Positions 8,220-16,339 of a stretch of 32,995 nucleotides of DNA are shown here, in pieces (position 1 is the first letter of the stretch; each line of letters starts with the position of its first letter). The DNA is taken from NCBI GenBank assembly GCA_937885475.1, contig CAKZZR010000032.1:1-32995 (forward strand), written 5' to 3'. Both the position numbers and the translations under genes were made by a program. The notes below the pieces were generated by a model that saw only the letters and a list, made by a program, of their open reading frames with translations, made no database searches and was not told the DNA's origin. The DNA comes from an uncultured Treponema sp. (GTDB taxonomy: Bacteria; Spirochaetota; Spirochaetia; Treponematales; Treponemataceae).

Positions 8220-8939
8220 TTACCAGTTGTCAGACATATCATCCTCGTCGTGATTCTCCATATCATAAAGATCGGTTACACAGCGAAGAGAGTCAAAATA
8301 TACGTAATAAGTACCGCGCGCAAGCATCGGATTACAATCTACGCGGAAGCCAAGAACCTTAAGTCCCGGGCGGTCACCATAATACGGGCTGCTCTGAACG
8401 ATGCCATGCTCGTTATCCGGGCTAGGCGGAACAACGCAGGTAAGTTTTTTCCAACCACTGAAGCCAAGGTTTCCCATGTACAGCTCATAGTCGCGACCAA
8501 AATAATCCTCAACAAGAATGTAAAGGTCATGGCTCTGATTACGTCCGCAGACCCACATTGAAATAGTCTTTGTGATTCCCTCAATCGGAATCGGACGCTG
8601 AGAGGTGATGTAGAACGAGTTTACGCCACGGCGGAAGAATTCAACCTTAACGCCAAGAACCTGCGTATCATTCTCTGAATCATCTTCCTCGCCCTTTACC
8701 GGCTCCTTCATTGCAGGAGCGCCCTCGAAGTTTCGGGCAGCAATAACACCATAGTCAGAGGACATATGAACGAACCATGAGCCTTCCCGCTCAAAATTAT
8801 CCAAAGGAATCTCGCGGAGCGCCTGCATCGCAGAATCATTTCCGACTACTTCCGGATTAGGATCCTCAACAACACTGTTCTGTGCGAACACCGCACCAGC
8901 TACAAAAGCAACAAGAAGAACTGAAAGAAACTTTTTCAT
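8220..8939 (-). CDS. flaA: Flagellar filament outer layer (sheath) protein FlaA, second copy
   Basis: FlaA proteins coat the FlaB core of the periplasmic flagellar filament of spirochaetes. The 239-residue precursor has a Sec signal peptide (MKKFLSVLLVAFVAGAVFA, cleavage before QN). It shares the FlaA core with its upstream neighbour: a VLGVKVEFFRRG segment, then an IxMWVCGRNQSHDLYILVED strand pair and GNLGFSGW. The C-terminus is acidic and ends DDMSDNW. The ATG overlaps the upstream flaA stop (TAATG), so translation is probably coupled. A strong terminator follows. The two copies are clearly diverged paralogues. Treponemes usually have several flaA genes, and a pair next to the aldolase gene is, from memory, a conserved arrangement. 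Confidence 0.92.
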   Translation of the reverse strand: MKKFLSVLLVAFVAGAVFAQNSVVEDPNPEVVGNDSAMQALREIPLDNFEREGSWFVHMSSDYGVIAARNFEGAPAMKEPVKGEEDDSENDTQVLGVKVEFFRRGVNSFYITSQRPIPIEGITKTISMWVCGRNQSHDLYILVEDYFGRDYELYMGNLGFSGWKKLTCVVPPSPDNEHGIVQSSPYYGDRPGLKVLGFRVDCNPMLARGTYYVYFDSLRCVTDLYDMENHDEDDMSDNW

Positions 8940-9706
8940 TAGTTAGCCTCCGAACTAGAACTGCTTGAATCAGAAGAACCTTCGTCATCGTCGAAAGACT
9001 GATCTTTGAGCTCATAGCCATCATAGATAAATGACAGGGAATTTGAGATATACATCAATTTGTCAAAATATATGGTAAAATCGTCAACATATTCACCGGC
9101 ATCACTTCTTATACGGAAGCCGACGAAAGAAAGGTTACGCGGACCTGAGCGGAGCTTTGAATGCTGACCAATCCAGCCAGGAATGCGCACGATGACATTG
9201 CGCCAGCCGTTGAAATGAAGGTTTCCGGCAGGAAGCACGTGAACACGACCCGAAGCATCGCGAATCATCACATCAAGATAATACAGGTAATTTGCACCCC
9301 ATACCCAGAAGTCAAGGTGATCCACCGTTCCAATCAGCGGAATCTCGTAGTTCTTGTCATCTTTTGTAGGAATAATCTCAAACCAGTTGTCGCCCTTGCG
9401 GTTATAGGCAACCTTTACGCCAAAGACCTTCGGCTCTGTATCTTTCATCTGGAACGGCTTCAGAGAATTCGGAATACCAGTGAACGTATTGAATTTCGGA
9501 TATCCCTCTGCAACGAAACGGCTTGCATTTACCGTCCAGTTCCAATTCAAACTCTCGCCATCATAAAAATAATTCTGATTGCCAACCGAATCAAAATCAT
9601 CGATTACGAAAGTTCCTACGCTTTTTGAGCTTGGCTGTGCAATAGCCGGAATACAGAGCGCAAAAAGCAGAGCAAGATTTACAAAGACTCTAAAGCCCTT
9701 TTTCAT
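8939..9706 (-). CDS. flaA: Flagellar filament outer layer (sheath) protein FlaA, first copy
   Basis: This 255-residue FlaA-family sheath protein has a signal peptide (MKKGFRVFVNLALLFALCIPAIA, cleavage near AIA-QP). Its core reads VFGVKVAYNRKG, then the WVWGANYLYYLDVMIRD segment and AGNLHFNGW, matching the second FlaA copy position by position. The tail is a run of Asp, Glu and Ser (DDDEGSSDSSSSSSEAN). The frame stays open upstream to 9817, but the ATG at 9706 is preferred: AAAGGAG lies 7 nt before it and the signal peptide starts there. Transcription is predicted from the consensus promoter at 9845-9873, which leaves a leader of about 130 nt. The mature protein would act in the periplasm around the flagellar core. 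Confidence 0.93.
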   Translation of the reverse strand: MKKGFRVFVNLALLFALCIPAIAQPSSKSVGTFVIDDFDSVGNQNYFYDGESLNWNWTVNASRFVAEGYPKFNTFTGIPNSLKPFQMKDTEPKVFGVKVAYNRKGDNWFEIIPTKDDKNYEIPLIGTVDHLDFWVWGANYLYYLDVMIRDASGRVHVLPAGNLHFNGWRNVIVRIPGWIGQHSKLRSGPRNLSFVGFRIRSDAGEYVDDFTIYFDKLMYISNSLSFIYDGYELKDQSFDDDEGSSDSSSSSSEAN

Positions 9707-9794
9707 GTAAAACTCCTTTAGCATATTACATCCCGAAAAAAACGGAATACTTCGTTCATACAATCGGAACAAATATTGAAATACTTTACAATTT

Positions 9795-9824
9795 TTAACT
9801 TTTTCAAAAATCATCAAAAGTTAA
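9795..9824 (-). repeat. Inverted repeat in the flaA leader
   Basis: Perfect 9-bp arms TTAACTTTT (9795-9803) and AAAAGTTAA (9816-9824) are separated by 12 nt. The repeat lies about 15 nt after the predicted flaA transcription start, so it could be an RNA hairpin in the leader or a protein-binding palindrome. No T-run follows, so it is not an obvious terminator. Confidence 0.6.
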
Positions 9825-9844
9825 TTCTGAATAAGTTGCTTACA

Positions 9845-9873
9845 ATTATATTTACAGACTAAGGCTTTGTCAA
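9845..9873 (-). promoter_or_regulatory. Perfect-consensus sigma-70 promoter of the flaA operon
   Basis: The minus strand carries TTGACA (9868-9873), exactly 17 nt, then TATAAT (9845-9850), a full match to the housekeeping consensus. Transcription would start near 9838. The 281-bp gap between flaA and fba holds this promoter, the flaA leader palindrome and the divergent fba promoter, and nothing else I can identify. Confidence 0.88.
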
Positions 9874-9927
9874 ATTGTTTACGGCTCAAAAATTCAAAAA
9901 CACCCGATATACGCGCAATTTCAAATC

Positions 9928-9956
9928 TTGAATAATTGCGCTGTTTGGCGTACTAT
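9928..9956 (+). promoter_or_regulatory. Predicted promoter of fba
   Basis: TTGAAT (9928-9933), 17 nt, TACTAT (9951-9956). Transcription would start near 9963, leaving a 25-nt leader containing AAGGAG (9976-9981) six nt before the ATG at 9988. Confidence 0.75.
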
Positions 9957-9987
9957 GTTTTCAATAGAATTTCCTAAGGAGCATTCA

Positions 9988-10986
9988 ATGTTTAGTTACA
10001 AAGAAATCGGTCTTGTTAATACAAGAGACCTCTTTAAAAAGGCTATGGCAGGACACTATGCTATTCCGGCCTTCAACTTCAACAACATGGAGCAGATGCA
10101 GGCTATCATTCAGGCTTGTGTTGAGGCAAAGTCGCCTGTAATTCTTCAGGTGTCAAAGGGTGCCCGCGCATACGCTGACAAGTACATTCTCCGCAACATG
10201 GCACGCGGTGCCGTAGAGTATGCGCATGAGCTCGGCTGCGACATCCCGATTGTTCTTCACTTGGATCACGGTCCGAACTTTGAGGTGGCAAAAGACTGTA
10301 TCGACAACGGATTCTCATCTGTCATGATTGACGGCTCTGCCCTTCCGTATGACGAGAATGTTGCCCTTACAAAACAGGTTGTAGAATACGCTCACGCTCA
10401 CGACGTAACCGTTGAGGCTGAGCTTGGCGTTCTTGGTGGCGTTGAGGACGACGTTGCTGCAGAAGAATCAAAATACACAAAGCCAGAGGAGGTCGTAGAC
10501 TTCACTTCAAAGACTGGCTGCGATTCTTTGGCCATCTCAATCGGAACTTCACACGGAAGATGCAAGTTCACACCGGCTCAGTGCACACGCACAGCAGACG
10601 GCGTTCTTGTTCCTCCGCCGCTTGCTTTCAACGTTCTTGAGGCAATCGAAAAAGAGCTTCCAGGCTTCCCAATCGTACTTCACGGTTCTTCTTCTGTTCC
10701 GGTAGAATATGTTCGCATCATCGAGCAGTTCGGCGGAAAGATTCCGGATTCAGTAGGTATCCCGGAAGATCAGCTTAAGAAGGCAAGTCAGCTTGCTGTT
10801 TGCAAAATCAACATCGACTCTGACGGACGCTTGGCTATGACAGCCGCTATCCGCAAGTTCTTTGCAGAGCACCCGGACAAGTTTGACCCACGCGAATATC
10901 TTGGACCTGCACGAGAGGAACTTAAGAAGATGTACATGCACAAGTGTACGGACGTTCTTCTTTCTGCAGGACACGCATTGGACTAG
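9988..10986 (+). CDS. fba: Class II fructose-bisphosphate aldolase
   Basis: This zinc enzyme reversibly cleaves fructose 1,6-bisphosphate into dihydroxyacetone phosphate and glyceraldehyde 3-phosphate in glycolysis and gluconeogenesis. The 332-residue product has the catalytic HLDHG at 91-95 (Asp93 as acid, His94 as zinc ligand), the strand EAELG at 143-147, and zinc histidines at 189 (IGTSHG) and 232 (LHGSS). An in-frame ATG at 9928 would add 20 residues but lies on the predicted -35 box. The ATG at 9988 has an ideal Shine-Dalgarno and is chosen. The gene is transcribed divergently from flaA. Codon use looks like that of a highly expressed gene, with no sign of transfer. Confidence 0.96.
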   Translation: MFSYKEIGLVNTRDLFKKAMAGHYAIPAFNFNNMEQMQAIIQACVEAKSPVILQVSKGARAYADKYILRNMARGAVEYAHELGCDIPIVLHLDHGPNFEVAKDCIDNGFSSVMIDGSALPYDENVALTKQVVEYAHAHDVTVEAELGVLGGVEDDVAAEESKYTKPEEVVDFTSKTGCDSLAISIGTSHGRCKFTPAQCTRTADGVLVPPPLAFNVLEAIEKELPGFPIVLHGSSSVPVEYVRIIEQFGGKIPDSVGIPEDQLKKASQLAVCKINIDSDGRLAMTAAIRKFFAEHPDKFDPREYLGPAREELKKMYMHKCTDVLLSAGHALD

Positions 10987-11031
10987 AGCCAAGTAAAGCA
11001 TGACGCGCTGAGCGCGTAAGATGCGCAAATC

Positions 11032-11070
11032 AAAAGGCAGCTTCAGGCATGAGGCTGCTTTTCTATTTTT
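11032..11070 (+). terminator. Hairpin with U-rich tail after fba
   Basis: The arms CAGCTTCA (11038-11045) and TGAGGCTG (11050-11057) enclose GGCA. They are extended by AAAAG and CTTTT with one bulge and followed by TTTTCTATTTTT. It can end fba transcription, or act as an attenuator for the permease gene that begins 25 nt later. A separate 6-bp GC palindrome (ACGCGC-TGA-GCGCGT) lies at 11003-11017. Confidence 0.65.
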
Positions 11071-11094
11071 CAGCTGTATATGGAGGCTGTATTT

Positions 11095-12456
11095 ATGGAA
11101 CAATTATTTAAAATCAAGGAACGGAATTCTACGGTAAGCCGCGAGGTTGTCGGCGGTATCACTACATTCCTTGCGATGGCGTATATTCTTATCGTAAACC
11201 CGAACATTCTTTCAGGAGTCGGACTTGATCTTCCTGCAGGCACGCTGCCAACATGGAGCGGCGTATTCACGGCGACCGCAATTTCTGCGGCGATTGGAAC
11301 CCTTTTGATGGCATTCCTTGCGAATCTTCCGGTTGCGCTTGCACCTGGACTGGGACTGAACGCATTCTTTACGTTCACCGTCGTTCTTGGAATGGGCTGC
11401 ACCTGGCAGCTGGCGCTTACCGCAGTTCTCTGCGAGGGAATCATCTTTATTCTGATGTCCCTCTTTGGAATCCGCGAGGCAATCATCAACTCAATTCCAG
11501 AAGGACTGAAAAAGGCTGTTGCAGTGGGAATCGGTCTGTTCATCACAATCATCGGGCTTTCCAGCGGCGGAATCATTTCGACGGACACAGGAACGCTCAT
11601 CGGCTTCGTAAAATTCAACGGCGAGCATCTTAACGCAATCGTCGCAGTAATCGGGCTTATTCTTACCATCGTGCTCTACATGCTGAACGTGCCGGGCGCT
11701 ATCCTCATCGGAATCATTGCGACGACTGTCATCGGCATTCCGTTCGGCGTTACAAAAATTCCGGAAAACTGGTCGCCGGTATCGCTTCCAGGAGCACCGC
11801 ACTTCTGTGCCTTTGATTTTAAGGGAGCGGTTCTTGACGGCTCAGGTCATTTTTCGGGCGTCGTGCTCGGAAAATTCTTCGTCATCCTCATCACGTTCCT
11901 CTTTACGGATTTATTTGACACCATCGGAACACTGCTTGGCGTTGCAGAGCAGGGAAACCTCAAGGACAAGGACGGAAACATCCAGAACGCAAAGGGCGCG
12001 TTGCTTTCTGACTCCATCGCGACGGTTGCAGGCGCAATGCTCGGAACCTCAACGGTAACGTCATTCGTGGAATCATCTTCCGGTGTTGCAGCCGGAGGAC
12101 GCACGGGGCTTACATCTGTTGTGACAGCGGCATTCTTCCTGCTCTCGCTCTTCTTCAGCCCGCTCTTCTTCCTTGTTCCGGCAGCAGCGACCGCACCGGC
12201 GCTCATCTTCGTAGGCTTCCTTATGCTCCGCACGGTAACAAAGATTGACTTCTCTGACCCGACGGAAGGCATTCCGGCGTTCATCACGATTGCCGTAATG
12301 CCGTTCTCGTACTCAATCGCAAAGGGAATCATGTGGGGAATCATCTCGTACGTGATTTCAAAGTGCGCAGGAAAGAAGGCAAAGGACATACCTGTAGTCA
12401 CCTGGGTTCTTGCGGCAATTTTCCTTGCGGACATCATCTTTGAATCCTGCAAATAA
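11095..12456 (+). CDS. AzgA/PbuG-type purine base permease (NCS2 superfamily)
   Basis: This inner-membrane transporter probably imports guanine, hypoxanthine or adenine with protons. The 453-residue product has about 12-14 hydrophobic segments. Its N-terminal stretch (REVVGGITTFLAMAYILIVNP) is characteristic of the AzgA/PbuG branch. The substrate-site regions LFDTIGTLLGVAEQ and GTSTVTSFVESSSGVAAGGRTGLT are also present. The ATG at 11095 follows GGAGG (11082-11086) at 8 nt; the upstream ATG at 11080 would remove that site from the leader and is rejected. No purine riboswitch was recognised upstream. Substrate cannot be fixed from sequence. A strong bidirectional terminator follows. Confidence 0.9.
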   Translation: MEQLFKIKERNSTVSREVVGGITTFLAMAYILIVNPNILSGVGLDLPAGTLPTWSGVFTATAISAAIGTLLMAFLANLPVALAPGLGLNAFFTFTVVLGMGCTWQLALTAVLCEGIIFILMSLFGIREAIINSIPEGLKKAVAVGIGLFITIIGLSSGGIISTDTGTLIGFVKFNGEHLNAIVAVIGLILTIVLYMLNVPGAILIGIIATTVIGIPFGVTKIPENWSPVSLPGAPHFCAFDFKGAVLDGSGHFSGVVLGKFFVILITFLFTDLFDTIGTLLGVAEQGNLKDKDGNIQNAKGALLSDSIATVAGAMLGTSTVTSFVESSSGVAAGGRTGLTSVVTAAFFLLSLFFSPLFFLVPAAATAPALIFVGFLMLRTVTKIDFSDPTEGIPAFITIAVMPFSYSIAKGIMWGIISYVISKCAGKKAKDIPVVTWVLAAIFLADIIFESCK

Positions 12457-12514
12457 TCTCTCCAGATGAACAAGCAGTTGCTGAGGGCGAAACGGCGCTC
12501 GCTACTGCAAATGC

Positions 12515-12557
12515 AAAAAGCAGGGGAATTCCACATGATGGAATTCCCCTGCTTTTT
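12515..12557. terminator. Strong bidirectional terminator between the permease and hisS
   Basis: A perfect 19-bp stem (arms 12515-12533 and 12539-12557, 5-nt loop) has a GC-rich centre, an A-run on the left and a T-run on the right. It can terminate both the rightward permease transcript and the leftward hisS transcript. The genes converge with 182 bp between them. Confidence 0.93.
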
Positions 12558-12638
12558 TATGCACGATAGGTGTGCGCAGCATTTGCCCGTTTTTTTTTGA
12601 AACTGCACTGCAGCAGCCATACGCTTCTTGCAAAGCGG

Positions 12639-13880
12639 TTATTTTACAACCAGAGCCCCGTCCTGAATGGTCGCGAATTTTGTGTAGCCAAGACCTTCCA
12701 GCATGGCATACTGAGGGCCGAGTTTCTTTGCCTTTTTGATTACGGAAACGGCATACTCAGCGCGAAGCTCCGCGGCAAAGGCAAGAACCTGCGGAAACGG
12801 CACGGCAGCGTCATACAAAAGCGCGCACCGCTCTTTCTCATCAGGAATCTTATAGTTCTGATCCAGCAGAATCGCGCAGATGCGCTCAAAGCCAATGCTG
12901 AAGCCCACCGCCGGAATGCTCTGCCCGATGAATTTTCCAATCATGTTGTCGTAACGTCCGCCGCCACCAATAGCACCGCTGAACGCCGGCGATGAAATCT
13001 CAAACACCATGCCCGTGTAGTAGCCTTGTCCGCGGACAAGGTTCGGGCTGTATTCCACGCGGTACCGTCCGCCGCTTGCGGTGCGGGCGTTCTCTATTAC
13101 GTAACGCAAGTCGTCCGCAATGGCAGGGTCAGAGCATTTTGCGGCAACCGCATCAAGCGTGATTCCCTCGCCCGACGATATGAACGAGACAAGCGAGCTC
13201 ACCGCCTGCTTAGGGAAGCCCTTTTCCGTAAGCTCTGCTTCCACGCCGGAAGCACCGATTTTATCCAATTTGTCAAACGTGATGCAGACGGAATCGATGG
13301 TGTCCGCGGCAAAGCCCATGTTCTCAAGCATATTGCGCAGAATTCTGCGGTCGTTCACATTTATCACAAAATCAGAAAAACCTATGCCAAGCACAGCCCG
13401 CGCCGTTACATCTATAAGCTCAACTTCGGCATTGCACGAAGAATCGCCAAGAATGTCTATATCGCACTGAACGAATTCTCGGAGCCGCCCCTTCTGCGGC
13501 CGTTCGGCGCGGTACACGCGGTCAGTCTGAATGACCTTGAAGGGATTCTGAAGTTTGTCGCGGTTAGCCGCATAAAAACGCGAAAGCGGAAGCGTAAGGT
13601 CGTAACGAAGCCCCATGTCTGAAAGAGATGCCGCATCCGCAGTTACAGAAGCAAGCGCCGCATCCAGTTTTTCGCCGCGCTTAAGAACCTTAAAGATAAG
13701 ATTGAGATTGTCGCCGCCGTCAGACTTGTCAAGGTTCTCTGAATCCTCAAGAATCGGAGTTGAGATACGCTCAAAGCCGCTTGCGCGGTATTCCGCAAGA
13801 ATTTTCTGCTGAACGTAGTCGCGAAGACGCTGCTCCGCCGGAAGTATATCCCTCATTCCTTTCAATGCATTTGTTTTCAT
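12639..13880 (-). CDS. hisS: Histidyl-tRNA synthetase
   Basis: HisRS charges tRNA-His with histidine. The 413-residue product has the class II core: the N-terminal KGMRDILP at 8-15, the motif 2 region VYRAERPQKGRLREF, the histidine-specific motif LVRGQGYYTGMVFEI, and the glycine-rich GGGGRYDNMIG. Motif 3 is GFSIGFERI, followed by a shortened anticodon-binding domain. The ATG has AGGA eight nt upstream. It is the last gene before the strong terminator and lies 88 bp after neuB. That gap has no convincing promoter, so transcription may be partly read-through from upstream. HisZ (HisG regulatory subunit) is the alternative, but the intact histidine-specific motif supports a synthetase. Confidence 0.95.
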   Translation of the reverse strand: MKTNALKGMRDILPAEQRLRDYVQQKILAEYRASGFERISTPILEDSENLDKSDGGDNLNLIFKVLKRGEKLDAALASVTADAASLSDMGLRYDLTLPLSRFYAANRDKLQNPFKVIQTDRVYRAERPQKGRLREFVQCDIDILGDSSCNAEVELIDVTARAVLGIGFSDFVINVNDRRILRNMLENMGFAADTIDSVCITFDKLDKIGASGVEAELTEKGFPKQAVSSLVSFISSGEGITLDAVAAKCSDPAIADDLRYVIENARTASGGRYRVEYSPNLVRGQGYYTGMVFEISSPAFSGAIGGGGRYDNMIGKFIGQSIPAVGFSIGFERICAILLDQNYKIPDEKERCALLYDAAVPFPQVLAFAAELRAEYAVSVIKKAKKLGPQYAMLEGLGYTKFATIQDGALVVK

Positions 13881-13951
13881 ATTCGTATCCTGATTTTTTT
13901 CATGCTGTAATATTCAGAAACAGTCTATCAGAAATCAAAAAGAAAGAGAAC

Positions 13952-13969
13952 ACAAAACCTCTGTTTTGT
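13952..13969 (-). terminator. Weak hairpin after neuB
   Basis: The arms ACAAAAC (13952-13958) and GTTTTGT (13963-13969) enclose a 4-nt loop. The structure touches the neuB stop codon and is followed on the minus strand by a pyrimidine-rich stretch rather than a clean T-run. It may act as a leaky terminator before hisS. Confidence 0.38.
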
Positions 13970-15099
13970 CAGGGCATTCCGCTCAAGCGAGAGATGAAGT
14001 CCTCAAGCCGCACGCCCGCGCCCGACGCTACATCACGGCACAGAACGCTGCCGACCACCGTCTCCAGAAATTCAGGAGAAACACCGGGCGTAAGCACCTT
14101 TTCTGTGCGGAGGACGGCGACATCCTTAGCGCAAACTGTCTGCCCTGCCAGAAGCGGGCGAAGATAATGCAGGCTCCTGTTGGTACGCCCGTAGTTGTCC
14201 CGCTCAGCAGGAGCAAGCCGCTTCACGCCGTCTCCTAGGGCGGAACGAACACGATCCTCGCCATAGGATTCGGCAAGCTGTCGTACAACGGACTGACTGC
14301 AGAATTCCTTGCCGTAGCGCCGCAAGGAAGCCTCCGTCTGATGCACGCCATGCACCATCAGCGCGAATGCCTCTTCTTCAAGCGCAACCGGGTCATCAAG
14401 ACCGTCCGTCTGCTTGCTCAGCGTGATGTGTTTTTCTATCACCGTACCGCCGCACATGACTGAAAGGCATGGCACAAGCAGCGGGTCAAGGCTGTGGTCG
14501 CTTATTCCGCACGGCACGCCAAAAATGCCGCTCAGAGTGCTGACAAGCCTTACATTGTATTCTGATTCCGGCGCAGGATAGCTTGTAATGCAATGAAGCA
14601 ACGTTACGCCGTCGGTGCCTAGAATAAAAAGCGCCTTCTCTATGTCGTTCAGAGTGGAAACGCCGCTAGAAATGATTACCGGAATTTGTGCCGCACCGCC
14701 CTGCTTTTGCTCCGCGCGGAATGAGGCAAGCGCCCTCAAAAGCGGAAAATGATTCAGTTCAGGACTTGCGATTTTTATAAAGTCAGGACAAACGGCGCAC
14801 AGCTCCTCAAGGGAACGCAGACCGAACGGCGAGCAGCCGAACTTAACGCCCTTTTCATGTGCGTAATCCTTCATTTCCGAAAAAAAGGTCGGCGGGCATT
14901 CAAGCGCCTTGAAGCGCTCGTACAACGGAATATTTCCGGTAGGAAGCGCAACAAAACCAGTGTCAGGGTGAAGAATTTCGTCCGCATACACCCACTGAAA
15001 CTTAACAGCATCCGCACCTGCCCTACAAGCAGCATCTATAAGCGCACGAGCTTTTTCAGCATTCCCCTCGTGGGAGGTTCCTATCTCCGCAATTATCAT
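13969..15099 (-). CDS. neuB: NeuB-family nonulosonic acid synthase with SAF domain
   Basis: NeuB enzymes condense phosphoenolpyruvate with a hexosamine derivative to make N-acetylneuraminic, legionaminic or pseudaminic acid. The 376-residue product has the TIM-barrel start (IIAEIGTSHEGNAEKA), GADAVKFQ at about 28-35, GISDHSLDP, and the signature EKHITLSK followed by DGLDDPVALE. A C-terminal SAF (antifreeze-like) domain covers about 310-372 (LLAGQTVCAKDVAVLRTEKVLTPGVS region). It starts 5 nt after the SH3-like lipoprotein gene, so it belongs to the secA-headed operon. No neuA, neuC or aminotransferase lies nearby, so the sugar made cannot be named. A role in surface or flagellar glycosylation is inference. 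Confidence 0.9.
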   Translation of the reverse strand: MIIAEIGTSHEGNAEKARALIDAACRAGADAVKFQWVYADEILHPDTGFVALPTGNIPLYERFKALECPPTFFSEMKDYAHEKGVKFGCSPFGLRSLEELCAVCPDFIKIASPELNHFPLLRALASFRAEQKQGGAAQIPVIISSGVSTLNDIEKALFILGTDGVTLLHCITSYPAPESEYNVRLVSTLSGIFGVPCGISDHSLDPLLVPCLSVMCGGTVIEKHITLSKQTDGLDDPVALEEEAFALMVHGVHQTEASLRRYGKEFCSQSVVRQLAESYGEDRVRSALGDGVKRLAPAERDNYGRTNRSLHYLRPLLAGQTVCAKDVAVLRTEKVLTPGVSPEFLETVVGSVLCRDVASGAGVRLEDFISRLSGMP

Positions 15100-15104
15100 G
15101 GCAC

Positions 15105-15452
15105 CTACTTCAGCTGCTCCTTAGCAGCCTGGGCCTTAAGGCGGTTTGAATATACGGCGATGGCACTTGCAGGAAGCCAGCCGTTCTCAAAATCGTACCA
15201 ATACTCATTCTCATTGTTGACCGACATTCCCTGAACCTGCAGAATGTCCCCCTTACGGCAGTGCATGTTCGAGTCCGCATACCAGTCAGGAAGATCGCGA
15301 TACGCCACGTACGGCTCCATCACGACCGCCCATTCTACATCAGGCGCGGTTGCAAGCGGAATGGATTCGTCAAATTCAATCTGACGGCTTCTAAAACAGG
15401 ACTGGAGCAAAAAAATTGTCACCAAAAGGCTCGCACACAAAAAACGCTTCAT
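15105..15452 (-). CDS. Small lipoprotein with an SH3-like domain
   Basis: The 115-residue product begins with a lipoprotein signal peptide (MKRFLCASLLVTIFLLQSC), the Cys at about 19 being the predicted lipidation site. The mature part resembles a bacterial SH3 module: an AYRDLPDWYADS strand, CRKGDILQVQGM, then EYWYDFENGWLPASAIAVY. Such modules often bind peptidoglycan or protein partners at the envelope. The ATG overlaps the Nudix gene stop as ATGA, and neuB follows after 5 nt. No specific function can be named. Confidence 0.78.
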   Translation of the reverse strand: MKRFLCASLLVTIFLLQSCFRSRQIEFDESIPLATAPDVEWAVVMEPYVAYRDLPDWYADSNMHCRKGDILQVQGMSVNNENEYWYDFENGWLPASAIAVYSNRLKAQAAKEQLK

Positions 15453-15856
15453 TTCAGTCCTTCCAAAAACTTCACTACGGCAGGATAAATCTTGAGGTCG
15501 GAATCCACAAAATTATCAATAGGAATCTCAGAGGGAAGCACCCACTTATATTCCGAATGCTCCGTAAGCACGTACGGAGTTTTAAGACCATCGTGGGCAA
15601 CGCGAACCAGATAGGCTGTCAAAAAGCATTCCTTTTCCTTGTGAAAGAACGTGCATTCGGTAATCCGCTCGCCAGGAAACGCTTCAACGGAAAATTCCTC
15701 GCGCATCTCACGGACGATTGTCTTTGCATCGTCTTCGCCCGCGTCCACCTTTCCACCGGGGAATTCCCAGCGTCCGCCCATATCTCCAACCGGATTGCGA
15801 TGAGCGATAAGGATTTTTCCTTCATTATAGATAATACAGGCAACAGATTTACTCAT
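15449..15856 (-). CDS. Nudix (MutT-like) hydrolase
   Basis: Nudix enzymes hydrolyse nucleoside diphosphate derivatives, and short MutT-like members often clean oxidised (d)NTPs. The 135-residue product contains the Nudix box from Gly35 to Val57 (G-x5-E41-x7-R49-E50-x2-E53-E54-x-S-V). All catalytic Glu and Arg residues are present, but Ser56 stands where the consensus has Gly. The neighbouring W30-EFPGGK is typical of MutT and 8-oxo-dGTP or CTP pyrophosphohydrolases. The ATG overlaps the upstream stop (TAATG) and the stop overlaps the next gene, so it is translated within the membrane-protein operon. Exact substrate is unknown. Confidence 0.9.
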   Translation of the reverse strand: MSKSVACIIYNEGKILIAHRNPVGDMGGRWEFPGGKVDAGEDDAKTIVREMREEFSVEAFPGERITECTFFHKEKECFLTAYLVRVAHDGLKTPYVLTEHSEYKWVLPSEIPIDNFVDSDLKIYPAVVKFLEGLK

Positions 15857-16329
15857 TATAGGAACAAGACCCCCGGAAGCAAAAAGTGAACGGCAGAAAT
15901 CGCAATGCAGGCAATGCCCACATATTTTTGAAAATCAATAAGCAGAATGTGAAGTATGTCCGGAATCTCCGCGTCCACCGTGGAATTTTCTGCGTAATAG
16001 TCAACAAGGAGCGAGATGCCGCCCGCCAAGCCCGCGAGCGCCGGGAACAGGTCGCCGAACAGAAAAATGCCGTTTACCGGAGAAAGAACCTTAAGGACGG
16101 CAACAAGCACGCAAAGAATGCCCATGCACAGCATAAAAACCGGCGTCCGCAAAAAAGAATTCGCAGAAAAAAGCTGGGCAAATCCGTCGCTCCTCTCGTC
16201 AAGGAATTCCATGTCATCCGCGCCGGGCTCGCTCACCTCCTCTGAATCAGAGGACGCGACATTCTTTAAAAAAAGCATACAGCCTACAAGAAAGTTCAAA
16301 ACAACAGACAATACGTAAAATTGAATCAT
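15856..16329 (-). CDS. Uncharacterised membrane protein (157 aa)
   Basis: I do not recognise this protein. The longer frame opens at 16404, but the ATG at 16329 is preferred: a GGAA-type site formed at the stop codon of the upstream gene precedes it, and the protein then starts directly with a transmembrane segment (MIQFYVLSVVLNFLVGCMLFL). Three more hydrophobic segments follow at about residues 60-80, 84-105 and 133-155. An acidic loop (SDSEEVSEPGADDMEFLDE) lies between segments 1 and 2. It shares a junction with the Nudix gene (TAATG) and lies 10 nt after the gene at 16340-16903. Probably an inner-membrane protein; role unknown. Confidence 0.75.
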   Translation of the reverse strand: MIQFYVLSVVLNFLVGCMLFLKNVASSDSEEVSEPGADDMEFLDERSDGFAQLFSANSFLRTPVFMLCMGILCVLVAVLKVLSPVNGIFLFGDLFPALAGLAGGISLLVDYYAENSTVDAEIPDILHILLIDFQKYVGIACIAISAVHFLLPGVLFL

Positions 16330-16339
16330 TCTATCATTC

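Noticed and set aside
11003..11017. Perfect palindrome ACGCGC-TGA-GCGCGT after fba, considered as an attachment site or operator
   Set aside because: No integrase or repeat copy nearby; most simply part of the post-fba hairpin region.
10987..11094. Possible purine riboswitch before the permease
   Set aside because: None of the conserved purine-aptamer loop sequences is present; only a terminator-like hairpin is seen.
11847..12620. 257-aa minus-strand frame opposite the purine permease
   Set aside because: Lies entirely over a well-supported transporter and across its terminator; no signal, motif or ribosome site.
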